Below are positions 1 through 7,206 of a stretch of 22,265 nt of DNA, one piece after another. This DNA is from an uncultured Bacilli bacterium (lineage in GTDB: Bacteria; Bacillota_I; Bacilli_A; RF39; UBA660), in NCBI GenBank assembly GCA_947594675.1, contig CANQEF010000005.1, forward strand, positions 1 to 22,265. Direction: 5' to 3'. Position 1 is the first letter of the stretch. The number at the start of each line of letters is the position of its first letter. The position numbers and the translations under genes were made by a program. Below the pieces are notes generated by a model. The model was not told the origin of the DNA and did not search any database. It saw only the letters and a program-made list of their open reading frames with translations.

Positions 1-1119
1 AGCAAGTTCTATTACACTTGTTATACTTGCACTCATAGAAGATGGATTTAAATAAGCTGCTACATCTCTTATCGTGTCACCTGGCTGCATATTTATTATT
101 GGCACAGCCTCACCTATACCATTATTCCAAGACTTAACTTTTTCAGCATTATAAACAACTTTTGGAAAGGCTGTTAACATTAAATGATATATCACCATTG
201 CAAACATCTTATTTATTGCTATTTGATTTGGAATTAAGCCTGTTGTTTCAGCTCTACCATGATAACTTCCTTTTACTGTTTCCCAGTTGTTAAAAGCTAT
301 TGGATAGTAATTATAATCTGTAGCCTTATCTTGATAAATATATGCATTCTTTACACACTTATTAGCATATATTTTTCTATCTTTTCCACGATAATATTTA
401 ATTATGTATAAAGCTTTACCATAATTATCTGTTTCTATTTCAATTTTGTTATAATCTCCAGCGAAATACTCATTATCATAGTCTTGTTGTATATTTATGT
501 CTTCTTTACCATTATTTTTTCTGTATTCTTCTTGCAAATTCTTAGTAAGATCTCTCCCAACTATAATTATGTAAGGTTGTTTTTCAACATCTCTTACATT
601 GGGATTTCCAAACAATATATTAGTGCAATCTATTATTTCAGCATCGAGTACACCTTTTATCTCTGGTTTCGTTTTAAAAGGTGTTTTATTAGTGTCAAAA
701 AAGAAATGTAAGCACCAATCACCTGTATCAAAGCCATCACTTAACAATTGTCTGCTTTTAGCATCAAAGTTGATGTTTTCTAATATATTCTTTATTTCGG
801 CATTTGCTAAATCAGTTTTGTGTATATTAGATTTCATAGTTTCGTCTTCATCAATAGTTCTATATTCCATTGGTTGAATATTTATAGCAAAATTACTTGA
901 TTTTAAAGATGCTATTTTAAATTGTTTAACACGTTTAATTATATTAAAAACTGGCTTTGGCAGTCCTTCACCTTTAACGTTTCTCCACTGATCACCAGCT
1001 GCAAAAGCTATATTAGTATCTATGACATCATAATAATTTTTACCATTACTATTTAGGTCATTGTTATATTTAATTCCAGCCTCATATAGTTTCCAATCTT
1101 TAGTAACATCATTATTCAT
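1..1119 (-). CDS. Phage portal protein, P22-like family (partial, N-terminal 373 aa)
   Basis: The reverse strand is open from an ATG at 1119 to the window edge, giving 373 residues without a stop; the C-terminus lies outside. Portal proteins form the dodecameric ring at one capsid vertex through which the terminase pumps DNA. The call rests on position (third gene after TerS and TerL) and on an N-terminal region with an AAGDQW segment near residue 40, then LPKPVFNIIKR, then an IASLKSSNFAINIQP stretch. This order is typical of P22-type portals in Bacillota phages. The start overlaps the stop of the small membrane gene upstream by 8 bp, so the two are translationally coupled; its own ribosome site is weak. 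Family assignment is from memory of the motif pattern. Confidence 0.75.
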   Translation of the reverse strand, partial: MNNDVTKDWKLYEAGIKYNNDLNSNGKNYYDVIDTNIAFAAGDQWRNVKGEGLPKPVFNIIKRVKQFKIASLKSSNFAINIQPMEYRTIDEDETMKSNIHKTDLANAEIKNILENINFDAKSRQLLSDGFDTGDWCLHFFFDTNKTPFKTKPEIKGVLDAEIIDCTNILFGNPNVRDVEKQPYIIIVGRDLTKNLQEEYRKNNGKEDINIQQDYDNEYFAGDYNKIEIETDNYGKALYIIKYYRGKDRKIYANKCVKNAYIYQDKATDYNYYPIAFNNWETVKGSYHGRAETTGLIPNQIAINKMFAMVIYHLMLTAFPKVVYNAEKVKSWNNGIGEAVPIINMQPGDTIRDVAAYLNPSSMSASITSVIELA

Positions 1120-1321
1120 TATTACCACCACCTAAAGCTTTATCGTAATCATATTCCATTAATTCATTAAAAGCTTTCTTTACTTTCTCATATTCTTCTT
1201 TAGTTTTCTTGTCTTCTTCGCTCTCAACACTTTTCTTTCTATGAATTACAATGTTTGATTTATTACCTACTAAATAACCAATGATAAAACTTAATAGCAT
1301 AATTATTATTACTTCTAACAC
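1112..1321 (-). CDS. Small single-pass membrane protein between TerL and portal genes
   Basis: A 69-residue protein starting with GTG at 1321. The GGAGG ribosome site lies in the last codons of TerL seven bases upstream, which makes this start convincing. Residues 3-19 form one hydrophobic segment (VIIIMLLSFIIGYLVG), followed by a Lys/Glu-rich cytoplasmic tail predicted to be helical. No family was recognised. Its place inside the packaging operon, with both flanking genes abutting or overlapping, implies co-expression with late genes. A lysis role such as a holin is possible from size and topology, but nothing specific supports it. Confidence 0.7.
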   Translation of the reverse strand: MLEVIIIMLLSFIIGYLVGNKSNIVIHRKKSVESEEDKKTKEEYEKVKKAFNELMEYDYDKALGGGNNE

Positions 1322-1324
1322 TTT

Positions 1325-2806
1325 CTAACCTCCATACATAATAAAAGAACTGGTTGCTTCAGCTCCTCCTATTGTTTCTATATTTTCTCTATATTTCTTT
1401 AATTTGTATTCTTGCAGCTCTTTTTGCTCTTCTGTCATTTCTTCAGCTGTAATTATTCTTAATCTATTCAAAGCTTGTGTTGTGCAGTCAACTTCATCAT
1501 CATGTTCTGCATTTGGAAATGAAACAAGCTCTTTAATGTAATCACTTACCCATTCTTCTTTTTCTGGTAAATATACATTTCCACTTTCAAAAGATGGACT
1601 TACTGCATTGGCTCTTGCCACTTTTCCTCCCTCTGGGTTAATTGGTATTACACCAGAAAATTCTTTGCTTAACACTTGTATTACTGCACTACCATTGGCT
1701 TTATCTTCAATCAAAATAGCACTTGCATCATTGTGCTTATTTTTAAGTTGTCTTATAGCTTGCAATGTCGTTGTGAAGTCCATATGATCTTTTATTCGTT
1801 CAATTAAATAAAAATCAGCATTTCTTTTTCCCCACACTTGAATCGCAACATAATCATTGTCCTCTTTGTCTTTAAATGTTGCATCTACACTTATTAACTT
1901 GTAAGGCATATTTGGAAGTGTTTGGTAATATTTCAACCATTTTCTTTTGAAGATATTACCTTCATCTGGTGTAGGCTCTCCTTGATATAAAGCATACCAA
2001 GTCCTTTTTCCTTCCTTTGTTGTGTAACTCTGTTTAAAATCTTTTAACCAGTTATTGTCTTTACCTATTTCAGAAAATAATGCATCCCCTTTTTTTCTTC
2101 CAAGTATATCATTATCATCAGCTTCACACTTTAAGTTAATTACAGTAACATGTTTTTCATTTTTGATAATTCTACCAGCAAAGTCATCTTCGTGCCATCT
2201 TGTTTGTATTATTATTACTTTTGCACCAAAAGCAAGTCTTGTTTTTAAACTATCATTCCATTCTTGAGAATTCCTCTCTCTATATGTTTTGCTATCAGCT
2301 TCTTGTCTGTTTTTAATTGGATCATCTATTATTATTAAATCGGCAGGTCTTCCTGTTACACCAGATAAAATACCCCTTGAAATCATGCCACCGATTTCGT
2401 TATCTAATTCAAATTCAGTATTATTAGCAATCTTTCCTAATCTTATATTAAAAATTTCTTCTCCAAATTGCTTAATCTTTCTTAAATTGCGTCTACCAAA
2501 TAGCTGTGCAAAATCTTCATTGTAAGATACTTCTATTACCCTTTTCTTTGGATATTTTCCTAAGAACCAACTAGGCAATGTTTCTGTTATTGTCATAGAT
2601 TTGCCATGCTGTGGTGGCATAGAAATAACCAATATGTCAAAAGCATGTCCTGTGTTTGTTTCAATAAACTTTTGAACCTCATCACATAAAAAAGTAACTG
2701 CTTTTCCGCTTATCCATCTACCTTCGTGAACATACTCTACATAATCACGATAATGCCTTCTACATAGCTCTTTTTTCGCTTGAATTTGTACATATTCTGG
2801 TATCAT
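1325..2806 (-). CDS. terL: Terminase large subunit (packaging ATPase/nuclease)
   Basis: A 493-residue protein of full family length. The N-terminal ATPase shows a Walker A motif (MPPQHGKS, residues 63-70), a Walker B motif (LIIIDDP, 157-163) and a coupling motif (TRWHEDD, 202-208). The C-terminal RNase H-like nuclease shows SVDAT (Asp308), IEDK (Glu367/Asp368) and HDDEVD (435-440) as likely metal ligands. TerL cuts concatemeric phage DNA and drives it into the prohead through the portal. Its ATG overlaps the TerS stop in an ATGA arrangement, so the subunits are translationally coupled. All expected motifs are present and no damage is visible. Confidence 0.97.
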   Translation of the reverse strand: MIPEYVQIQAKKELCRRHYRDYVEYVHEGRWISGKAVTFLCDEVQKFIETNTGHAFDILVISMPPQHGKSMTITETLPSWFLGKYPKKRVIEVSYNEDFAQLFGRRNLRKIKQFGEEIFNIRLGKIANNTEFELDNEIGGMISRGILSGVTGRPADLIIIDDPIKNRQEADSKTYRERNSQEWNDSLKTRLAFGAKVIIIQTRWHEDDFAGRIIKNEKHVTVINLKCEADDNDILGRKKGDALFSEIGKDNNWLKDFKQSYTTKEGKRTWYALYQGEPTPDEGNIFKRKWLKYYQTLPNMPYKLISVDATFKDKEDNDYVAIQVWGKRNADFYLIERIKDHMDFTTTLQAIRQLKNKHNDASAILIEDKANGSAVIQVLSKEFSGVIPINPEGGKVARANAVSPSFESGNVYLPEKEEWVSDYIKELVSFPNAEHDDEVDCTTQALNRLRIITAEEMTEEQKELQEYKLKKYRENIETIGGAEATSSFIMYGG

Positions 2807-3375
2807 TTGTTATCAGCTAGTTTTCTTAATTCTTCTTCGCTTAAATTTGCATATGGATTAACAAAATTATTTATTGTAGGTGCATCATCTTTAAACATTC
2901 CTAAATACTTACCTAATAATTCTAAAGCTTTCATTTTGTCATAAGTTTCAACAGCAAAGCCACTTTGTGTTTTTTTATACCCAGCTATTACTTTTTTTGT
3001 GTTTTCATCTAGCTCACTTGTTTCGGCAAATATAACATTATCCTCAAAGTATTCTTTTTTATTTCCGTCTTTTTCGTCTAGTAATATTCTATTTCTTACA
3101 TTTTTACTTATTTTTGTTCTATCAACAAAAGCTATAGCAGTAAGTTCTTTAACTATATCTTCAACACTAACAATGGCTTTTTCTTCTACTTTGTTCTGTA
3201 ATTCACTTATATACTCTTGTATGCTAGCCTTTGTTAGCAATCTACTAGCATTAGTTCTAGCGGTTGTTTCTTTCTTACAACTCTTATATACTTTTAAATA
3301 AGCTTGTGTCCCATTCATACCTAATTTTAAGTATTGTTGACAAAATGCTTTTTGATTATTACTTAAGGCATTCAT
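2803..3375 (-). CDS. terS: Terminase small subunit (Terminase_2 type)
   Basis: A 190-residue protein beginning LSNNQKAFCQQYLKLGMNGTQAYLKVY, a phrase characteristic of the Terminase_2 family: an N-terminal helix-turn-helix that recognises the packaging site on phage DNA. A helical central part follows, ending in a C-terminal NPYANLSEEELRKL segment usually involved in contact with TerL. A strong ribosome site (GAGGTGAT at 3381-3388) precedes the ATG. This is the first gene of the late operon, 155 bp after the late regulator gene, with the probable late promoter between them. The assignment combines sequence pattern with the 4-bp overlap to TerL. Confidence 0.93.
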   Translation of the reverse strand: MNALSNNQKAFCQQYLKLGMNGTQAYLKVYKSCKKETTARTNASRLLTKASIQEYISELQNKVEEKAIVSVEDIVKELTAIAFVDRTKISKNVRNRILLDEKDGNKKEYFEDNVIFAETSELDENTKKVIAGYKKTQSGFAVETYDKMKALELLGKYLGMFKDDAPTINNFVNPYANLSEEELRKLADNK

Positions 3376-3405
3376 ATGTTATCACCTCATTTAAAGATAG
3401 TCTTG

Positions 3406-3424
3406 GTTTAGATTATCTCTAAAC
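3406..3424 (-). repeat. Perfect 7-bp inverted repeat in the terS leader
   Basis: GTTTAGA and TCTAAAC are separated by 5 bases, about 30 bp upstream of the terS start and about 20 bp before its Shine-Dalgarno site. On the minus strand a T-run precedes rather than follows the hairpin, so it is not a classical terminator. It could be a protein-binding dyad or a leader hairpin in the late mRNA. Function is not evident. Confidence 0.5.
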
Positions 3425-3480
3425 AAAAAAAAGAAACTATCAATAGCTCCTTTCACCCAACCAGTTTTCATTTGTTCACA

Positions 3481-3509
3481 ATACTAATATATCACTTTTA
3501 AAGTGTCAC
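3481..3509 (-). promoter_or_regulatory. Probable late promoter with activator-like direct repeats
   Basis: On the minus strand GTGACA (3504-3509) and TAGTAT (3481-3486) are separated by exactly 17 bp, a moderate sigma-A promoter match. Overlapping the -35 is TGACAC, repeated exactly 10 bp further upstream (3513-3518), so the copies lie on the same helix face. A 6-bp-arm palindrome (CACTTT/AAAGTG, 3493-3505) overlaps the spacer. The site lies between the late regulator gene and terS, where ArpU/RinA-type activators are known to act. The promoter call is inference from this geometry. Confidence 0.55.
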
Positions 3510-3530
3510 GTGGTGTCATAAAATATTTTT

Positions 3531-3980
3531 TTAATCAATACTTCTTATTTTCTTGTATTTCCTATATACATTTCTGCAAAATGATTTACTCCAGTGTACT
3601 TTGGCTGCTATTTCTTCCCAAGTAAGCTCTCTATACTTCCCAGTATTTTTATCTTTTATAAAACCTGTTTCTTTTAGTTCTATAATAGCGCTTTCTACTT
3701 TTCCATACTCTAGCATTATTTTTAATTCGTTTTCTACCCATTTTATTAAATTTTGTTGTTTTTTAAATATATAATCTAAAGTCTCGTCAATTTTCTTTAA
3801 ATCTAATAGATTAACATACTTTAATAATCGGTCTTCTTTTTTACCGCCGCTTACTTTTTCTAATTGTATATCATTTGCTTTCGGGTAGACTAGACATTGC
3901 AATTGTTCTTTTTCGTTTAGATAATAATTATAATCATTTTCTAACTTTTTTAATTCATAATTAGCCTCTTTTAATGTCAT
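3531..3980 (-). CDS. ArpU/RinA-like phage late transcription regulator
   Basis: A 149-residue protein. The ATG at 3980 is chosen over an upstream TTG (4004) because an AAGAGGT ribosome site lies just before it and inside the longer reading. The N-terminal half is a coiled coil rich in Lys/Glu/Leu. The C-terminal part carries a sigma-70-region-4-like helix-turn-helix (LTWEEIAAKVHWSKSFCRN, about residues 118-136) preceded by the acidic-basic stretch common in these regulators. Proteins of this type (DUF1492, ArpU, RinA) sit as the last early gene next to terS and activate packaging and structural genes. Position, length and the HTH all agree; the exact family needs a profile search. Confidence 0.75.
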   Translation of the reverse strand: MTLKEANYELKKLENDYNYYLNEKEQLQCLVYPKANDIQLEKVSGGKKEDRLLKYVNLLDLKKIDETLDYIFKKQQNLIKWVENELKIMLEYGKVESAIIELKETGFIKDKNTGKYRELTWEEIAAKVHWSKSFCRNVYRKYKKIRSID

Positions 3981-4004
3981 TTTTAATCTACCTCTTTTCA
4001 ACAA

Positions 4005-4259
4005 TTAATCTTCTTTATATTTTTTTCTTCGCTCCCACTCTTTGTCGTAACATGATTCGCATACTGCATAACCTAAACCAAAAGCATTATGTACTTCCAT
4101 TGATGTATAACTATCTCCAAATGCCATATCTTTTAAACATTGACAGCAATTTACTATTTCATCCATATCTTCTGTTAACAAGCATAACTTTTTATCTTCT
4201 GGTACTAGATAAGGCAAATATTCGTGTTTTTCATAATACCATTTTCTATATTCTTTCAT
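4005..4259 (-). CDS. Small phage protein with two Cys pairs (probable zinc site)
   Basis: An 84-residue protein with a GAGGT ribosome site before its ATG. NCCQC and VCESC, about 28 residues apart, offer the four thiols of a zinc ribbon. No family was recognised. It lies just upstream of the late regulator in the early transcript, 24 bp from it. A small adaptor or nucleic-acid-binding role is conceivable from the zinc-ribbon layout, but that is inference only. Confidence 0.7.
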   Translation of the reverse strand: MKEYRKWYYEKHEYLPYLVPEDKKLCLLTEDMDEIVNCCQCLKDMAFGDSYTSMEVHNAFGLGYAVCESCYDKEWERRKKYKED

Positions 4260-4273
4260 ACTTACCTCTTTCT

Positions 4274-4558
4274 TTATATTTCTATATTTAATTTTTTATA
4301 TCTAATAGGGTCGTCCCAATCAATTTTAATTAATTCATTTTCCTTAAAATAAGCTGCTGTTTTATCTTCAAATTTAACATTAAATATACAATCTTTTTTT
4401 GCATAATTAACATCCACTATATAGCCTAATTGACCATTATATCTTTTGTAATTTTCTTCCATTACATTTTTTATCTTAACCATGTCTCCTCGCTCAAATT
4501 TATGTTCATTTTTTATAAAATTTATTGTCCTCATTATTTTACTTTTATATAATTTCAT
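4274..4558 (-). CDS. Small phage protein with KOW/SH3-like barrel pattern
   Basis: A 94-residue protein. The central part (RGDMVKIKN, then YNGQLGYIVDV, then FNVKFEDKTAAYFKENELIKI) has the alternating strand pattern of SH3-like barrels of the KOW or Hfq-stabilising type, often seen as tiny phage proteins of unknown role. The start at 4558 overlaps the stop of the preceding ASCH gene as ATGA, supporting it over an internal Met at residue 9. No enzymatic motif is visible. It probably binds nucleic acid or protein; this is inferred from fold pattern alone. Confidence 0.65.
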   Translation of the reverse strand: MKLYKSKIMRTINFIKNEHKFERGDMVKIKNVMEENYKRYNGQLGYIVDVNYAKKDCIFNVKFEDKTAAYFKENELIKIDWDDPIRYKKLNIEI

Positions 4559-4863
4559 AATTTAATCTCCTCAACACTTAATATTCTTAATACATAATAT
4601 AGCTTTCCTGGTTCAGCTCCCCATTCTTCTTTACCATAATCTCTGGTTATAAGAACTTCACATTTTATAGTTGGACTTTTAATACTATATCCATTTCTAA
4701 ACAAAATTGTCATAAGTCTTTTTTGAAGAGATGGACCAATTTTCAATTTATAATTTAATTTAAATCTACTATCATAATATGGTTTTATCTCTCTATATTC
4801 TTCTTTCTTTTCACCAGATAGAATCATATCAAACCATTTCTTTTTTATTGGTAGTATTAACAT
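4555..4863 (-). CDS. ASCH domain protein
   Basis: A 102-residue protein that is essentially one ASCH domain (a PUA-like fold). The opening ILPIKKKWFDMILSGEKKEEYRE is the signature: a basic strand, an aromatic helix with SGEK, then EYRE. The C-terminal strands include CEVLITRDYGKEEWG and KLYYVLRI. ASCH proteins are thought to bind RNA, and a few hydrolyse modified nucleosides such as N4-acetylcytidine; many phage versions have no assigned role. An AGGAGG site precedes the ATG. It is coupled to the KOW-like gene downstream by a 4-bp overlap, suggesting the two small RNA-type domains are made together. Confidence 0.8.
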   Translation of the reverse strand: MLILPIKKKWFDMILSGEKKEEYREIKPYYDSRFKLNYKLKIGPSLQKRLMTILFRNGYSIKSPTIKCEVLITRDYGKEEWGAEPGKLYYVLRILSVEEIKL

Positions 4864-4874
4864 TGTTCTGCCTC

Positions 4875-5225
4875 CTAATCAAATAAATTCATTTGTTTAT
4901 ATTTTCTTTGACTACAAAATTCACTCAAAAATTTATCTATATTTGAATAATTATTTTCTTTATATTCTTCTGAGTAACCTCCACCGTGATAATCCAATTC
5001 ACTTTTGTATTTTTTATTTGCATTAAACCCAAAAGATAATGCATATTGACATTTACCATATAAATAATGTTTTTTACCTGGTATTATTAACTTTATTTCT
5101 AAATCATACTTTTTAGATGGAATATATATGGTATAAGGATAATTTAAAACATTTGGTCTAATTATTGCTTGTTCTTCATAATTTTCATTTATGTAAGATA
5201 AAATTTTATTTAATTGAAAAATCAT
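4875..5225 (-). CDS. Unknown phage protein ending in a sliding-clamp-like motif
   Basis: A 116-residue protein without a recognised family. It appears alpha/beta, with strands such as YTIYIPSK and DLEIKLIIPGK and an HGGGYSEEY loop. Its last six residues are QMNLFD, close to the bacterial beta-clamp binding pentapeptide (Q-L/M-x-L-F) and placed at a free C-terminus as in many clamp partners. The ATG follows a GAGG ribosome site and overlaps the upstream nuclease-like gene by 20 bp. This suggests a partner of replication or repair. The clamp link is inference from the motif only. Confidence 0.7.
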   Translation of the reverse strand: MIFQLNKILSYINENYEEQAIIRPNVLNYPYTIYIPSKKYDLEIKLIIPGKKHYLYGKCQYALSFGFNANKKYKSELDYHGGGYSEEYKENNYSNIDKFLSEFCSQRKYKQMNLFD

Positions 5226-5766
5226 TATTTGCCTCTTTAGCTAATACATCTTCATATTCAAATCTTCTTCCTCTATTTAAATCTCTTTGCATACTTCTTA
5301 ACATAGAGGATAATATTACCTCTTTATCGGCTTTTAAATCAACTCTCTTTGCTGATTTAATACAATATAATTCTTTCATACCATTAATTGGTTCAGCCCA
5401 ATAAGTTTTTCTTTTTGTACCATATTCATTAATAGCATTAGTAGATTCTTTTTCTTCTAATCTATCAATGGCAACATAGCAACCTATTTCGTATGGTATT
5501 TCATTTTCTACTTTTTTATATAAATCATAAGGCATTACAAAGTAATTTTTATTGCCAAAAAAACTTAATTTATTTTTTGAATGAAAATCTTGAATTGATT
5601 GTTTTATTTCAAAGCACACTACTTCCCTTTGACAATTATACATAACACAATCGACTATTTCTTTACCATACCAACCTAGAGTACATTCAAATACATAAAA
5701 ATCATTTCTATCGTTAAAATGCTTTTCAAGTAATCTTTCTAAATTTTTAGTTGTTTCTGTTTTCAT
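5206..5766 (-). CDS. MmcB-like PD-(D/E)XK nuclease-family protein
   Basis: A 186-residue protein. IVDCVMY (Asp39) is followed by CFEIKQSIQDF (Glu53, Lys55) after a hydrophobic strand, the D-x(n)-ExK core of the PD-(D/E)XK fold. The next stretch, with KLSFFGNKNYFVMP and later EIGCYVAID, matches the layout of MmcB-type DNA-repair proteins, where the EVK is followed by a D(F/Y) helix and a YFAVP-like strand. The C-terminal third is charged and helical. An AGAGGT site precedes the ATG. It could be a nuclease or a non-catalytic DNA-binding relative. The fold call is fairly firm, the specific family moderate. Confidence 0.65.
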   Translation of the reverse strand: MKTETTKNLERLLEKHFNDRNDFYVFECTLGWYGKEIVDCVMYNCQREVVCFEIKQSIQDFHSKNKLSFFGNKNYFVMPYDLYKKVENEIPYEIGCYVAIDRLEEKESTNAINEYGTKRKTYWAEPINGMKELYCIKSAKRVDLKADKEVILSSMLRSMQRDLNRGRRFEYEDVLAKEANNDFSIK

Positions 5767-6097
5767 TTTTACCTCTTTCTAATGTTTCTAATAATTCTGT
5801 ATATTCTTTATATTCATTAATACGATAATACATATCAGCATCAGGTTGTTTTCCCCATTTTATTAGATATTTTGTTGCCTTATCAATAATCTTGTCTTTT
5901 TCTTGTAATTGATTTCTTAATTTTTTATTTTCTCTAAGCAATTCATCACTTGTTGGAATTTTTTTAAATTGTTTTATACTATCCATCAAATCATCTAAAT
6001 TTACACTTTCAAAAGTAGAAATAGGAATTGTAGGTTCTATTTTAGGCAATTTATCTTTTAAATATGTTTCTAAGCTATCTATTTCTTCTTTATTCAT
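5747..6097 (-). CDS. Coiled-coil phage protein of unknown function
   Basis: A 116-residue acidic/basic protein. A flexible Pro-containing N-terminal half is followed by a coiled coil (LLRENKKLRNQLQEKDKII, about residues 53-71) and a short motif ATKYLIKWGKQ. Similar coiled-coil proteins with an internal I-x-W segment occur elsewhere in this early operon (positions 3531-3980 and 7606-7962), hinting at a shared origin. The ribosome site AGGTGAT lies in the last codons of the upstream gene. No function can be named. Confidence 0.7.
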   Translation of the reverse strand: MNKEEIDSLETYLKDKLPKIEPTIPISTFESVNLDDLMDSIKQFKKIPTSDELLRENKKLRNQLQEKDKIIDKATKYLIKWGKQPDADMYYRINEYKEYTELLETLERGKNENRNN

Positions 6098-6286
6098 TTA
6101 CACATCACCTATTTTTTCTTTATTTTTGAAATTATTAAATTCTTTTATAATTTCCTTTTTTAATTCCATCTTTCTTTTATCTGACTTTTTTACTAAATTT
6201 AAATCATTTTCTAATTCCTGGATTTTCTTTTTAAGCTGTTTTATTTCATATTGTGAATCATAATATAATTGTTCATAATCGATCAT
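6098..6286 (-). CDS. Very small coiled-coil phage protein
   Basis: A 62-residue, nearly all-helical protein: YEIKQLKKKIQELENDL forms a heptad-repeat segment followed by a Lys-rich tail. It begins inside the 3' end of the HNH gene (14-bp overlap) and ends one base before the next gene, so it reads as a coupled member of the early transcript. The gene is short, but the heptads and its tight packing between neighbours make it credible. No family was recognised. Confidence 0.6.
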   Translation of the reverse strand: MIDYEQLYYDSQYEIKQLKKKIQELENDLNLVKKSDKRKMELKKEIIKEFNNFKNKEKIGDV

Positions 6287-6698
6287 TTTTCGCTTTATTG
6301 GTTTTGTCTATTACCTTTGCTACCATAGAGGCTGTTTTAGTTAATTCCTTATCTTCAAATCTTAAATGTCGCTTATTCATAATAAGTTCTTCAGAATTAG
6401 AAACTAAAATTAAATTTTCAAGATCAAAATTAAATCTATTTCCATCAGCAAATATTACCTTATGTTTTGGTGGGATTTTTCCATAATGCATCTCATAAAT
6501 TAATTTGTGTTTAGGTACCCAGTTTTTATTTCCTTTGCCATCACAAACTTTTACACATAAATAACCAAGATTGGGATTACTTCCAGAATATCGCATTCGT
6601 TCTGTTCCAATATCTACAGCATTAGATGGCTTACTTCCTTTTTTAAATGTCGTTTTGCGACTTCTTTCTTGTTGTTCTTTTGTTAAATAATCTCCCAT
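6273..6698 (-). CDS. HNH endonuclease, C-terminal (catalytic) part of a split gene
   Basis: A 141-residue ORF that looks like the nuclease half of a phage HNH protein. KHKLIYEMHYGKIPPKHKV is followed by IFADGNRFNFDLENLILVS, the HNH_3-like core (His of the first strand, N-F-D-L-E-N-L end). The usual HxD position reads FAD, as in several phage members. Intact relatives are single chains of roughly 180-220 residues, with a DNA-binding head, a KGHxPxNKGKK linker and this core. Here the head is a separate ORF upstream in another frame (overlap 6683-6698). One extra base in the A6TGGG run would fuse them. The internal ATG has AAGGG nearby and may be a functional start. Nicking or homing activity is expected if intact. 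Confidence 0.8.
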   Translation of the reverse strand: MGDYLTKEQQERSRKTTFKKGSKPSNAVDIGTERMRYSGSNPNLGYLCVKVCDGKGNKNWVPKHKLIYEMHYGKIPPKHKVIFADGNRFNFDLENLILVSNSEELIMNKRHLRFEDKELTKTASMVAKVIDKTNKAKNDRL

Positions 6699-6949
6699 TT
6701 TTTACCCTTATTCATCGGAGTATGTCCTTTTTTAATACGTCCATCGTTACGGGCTGGCTCGAAAATAAATCCATCTCTTTTGTTAATTGTTCTTTTCAAA
6801 TTTTGAATACGATCTGGATTAGAAGTGATGCCAAAAATTTTATTAACTTCATTACACAATTCAATAGTAGATTTTCCTTTATGATTTTTTTTAATATAAT
6901 CAATTATTTCCTGAGAATACTTAATTCTTTTATTTTTAATTATCCTCAT
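6683..6949 (-). CDS. HNH endonuclease, N-terminal (DNA-binding) part of a split gene
   Basis: An 88-residue ORF with an AGGAG site before its ATG. SQEIIDYIKKNHKGKSTIEL is the usual N-terminal helix-turn-helix of phage HNH endonucleases. The ORF ends with KKGHTPMNKGKKWEII, the linker that normally continues straight into the nuclease core. The reading frame breaks right there, and the next frame (the 141-residue ORF) continues the family sequence. This is either a one-base deletion that split a single gene, a recoding site, or a stable two-gene form. The head alone has no catalytic residues. Confidence 0.75.
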   Translation of the reverse strand: MRIIKNKRIKYSQEIIDYIKKNHKGKSTIELCNEVNKIFGITSNPDRIQNLKRTINKRDGFIFEPARNDGRIKKGHTPMNKGKKWEII

Positions 6950-7190
6950 TTGAAGTAGCTCCTAATAGCATTTTTGGAACATCTCTTGAAACTGTACCAT
7001 ACTCATTTTGTTCATGAATTGCTTTAAGCATTAAACTTGCATTATTTATTATTTTTTCGCTAACATCTGATAAAGCTTTAGCTCGATCTAATTCTTGTTG
7101 TAATTCATCACCTTTTAAATCTTCATCATTTAATCGCTCTAATTCTGCAAATAAGTGATCATTTAAATCTATTAATTTATTTTTTGACAT
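6936..7190 (-). CDS. Conserved small phage protein upstream of the HNH gene
   Basis: An 84-residue, all-helical acidic protein (LNDHLFAELERLNDEDL, then ELQQELDRAKALSDVSEKII). This pattern, including the K/R-A/S-K/L-ALSDVSEKIINNA region, recurs in Bacillota prophages as a hypothetical protein near HNH or replication genes; I do not know a function. A GGAGG site lies nine bases before the ATG, and the gene overlaps the HNH head ORF by 14 bp. Its helical, dimer-like character would fit a small structural or regulatory partner, but that is a guess. Confidence 0.75.
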   Translation of the reverse strand: MSKNKLIDLNDHLFAELERLNDEDLKGDELQQELDRAKALSDVSEKIINNASLMLKAIHEQNEYGTVSRDVPKMLLGATSNEDN

Positions 7191-7206
7191 TCATTTCGCC
7201 TCCACT

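Noticed and set aside
2803..2806. Mycoplasma-type code (TGA as Trp)
   Set aside because: TGA ends terS, the 4555-4863 gene and others at tight ATGA overlaps, and tryptophans are coded by TGG.
6683..6710. Programmed -1 ribosomal frameshift joining the HNH halves
   Set aside because: The site reads GGT AAA AAA TGG; a tandem -1 slip would put a P-site lysine tRNA on TAA, so it is not a good X-XXY-YYZ heptamer, and no clear downstream stem was seen. Deletion, sequencing error or independent initiation are simpler.
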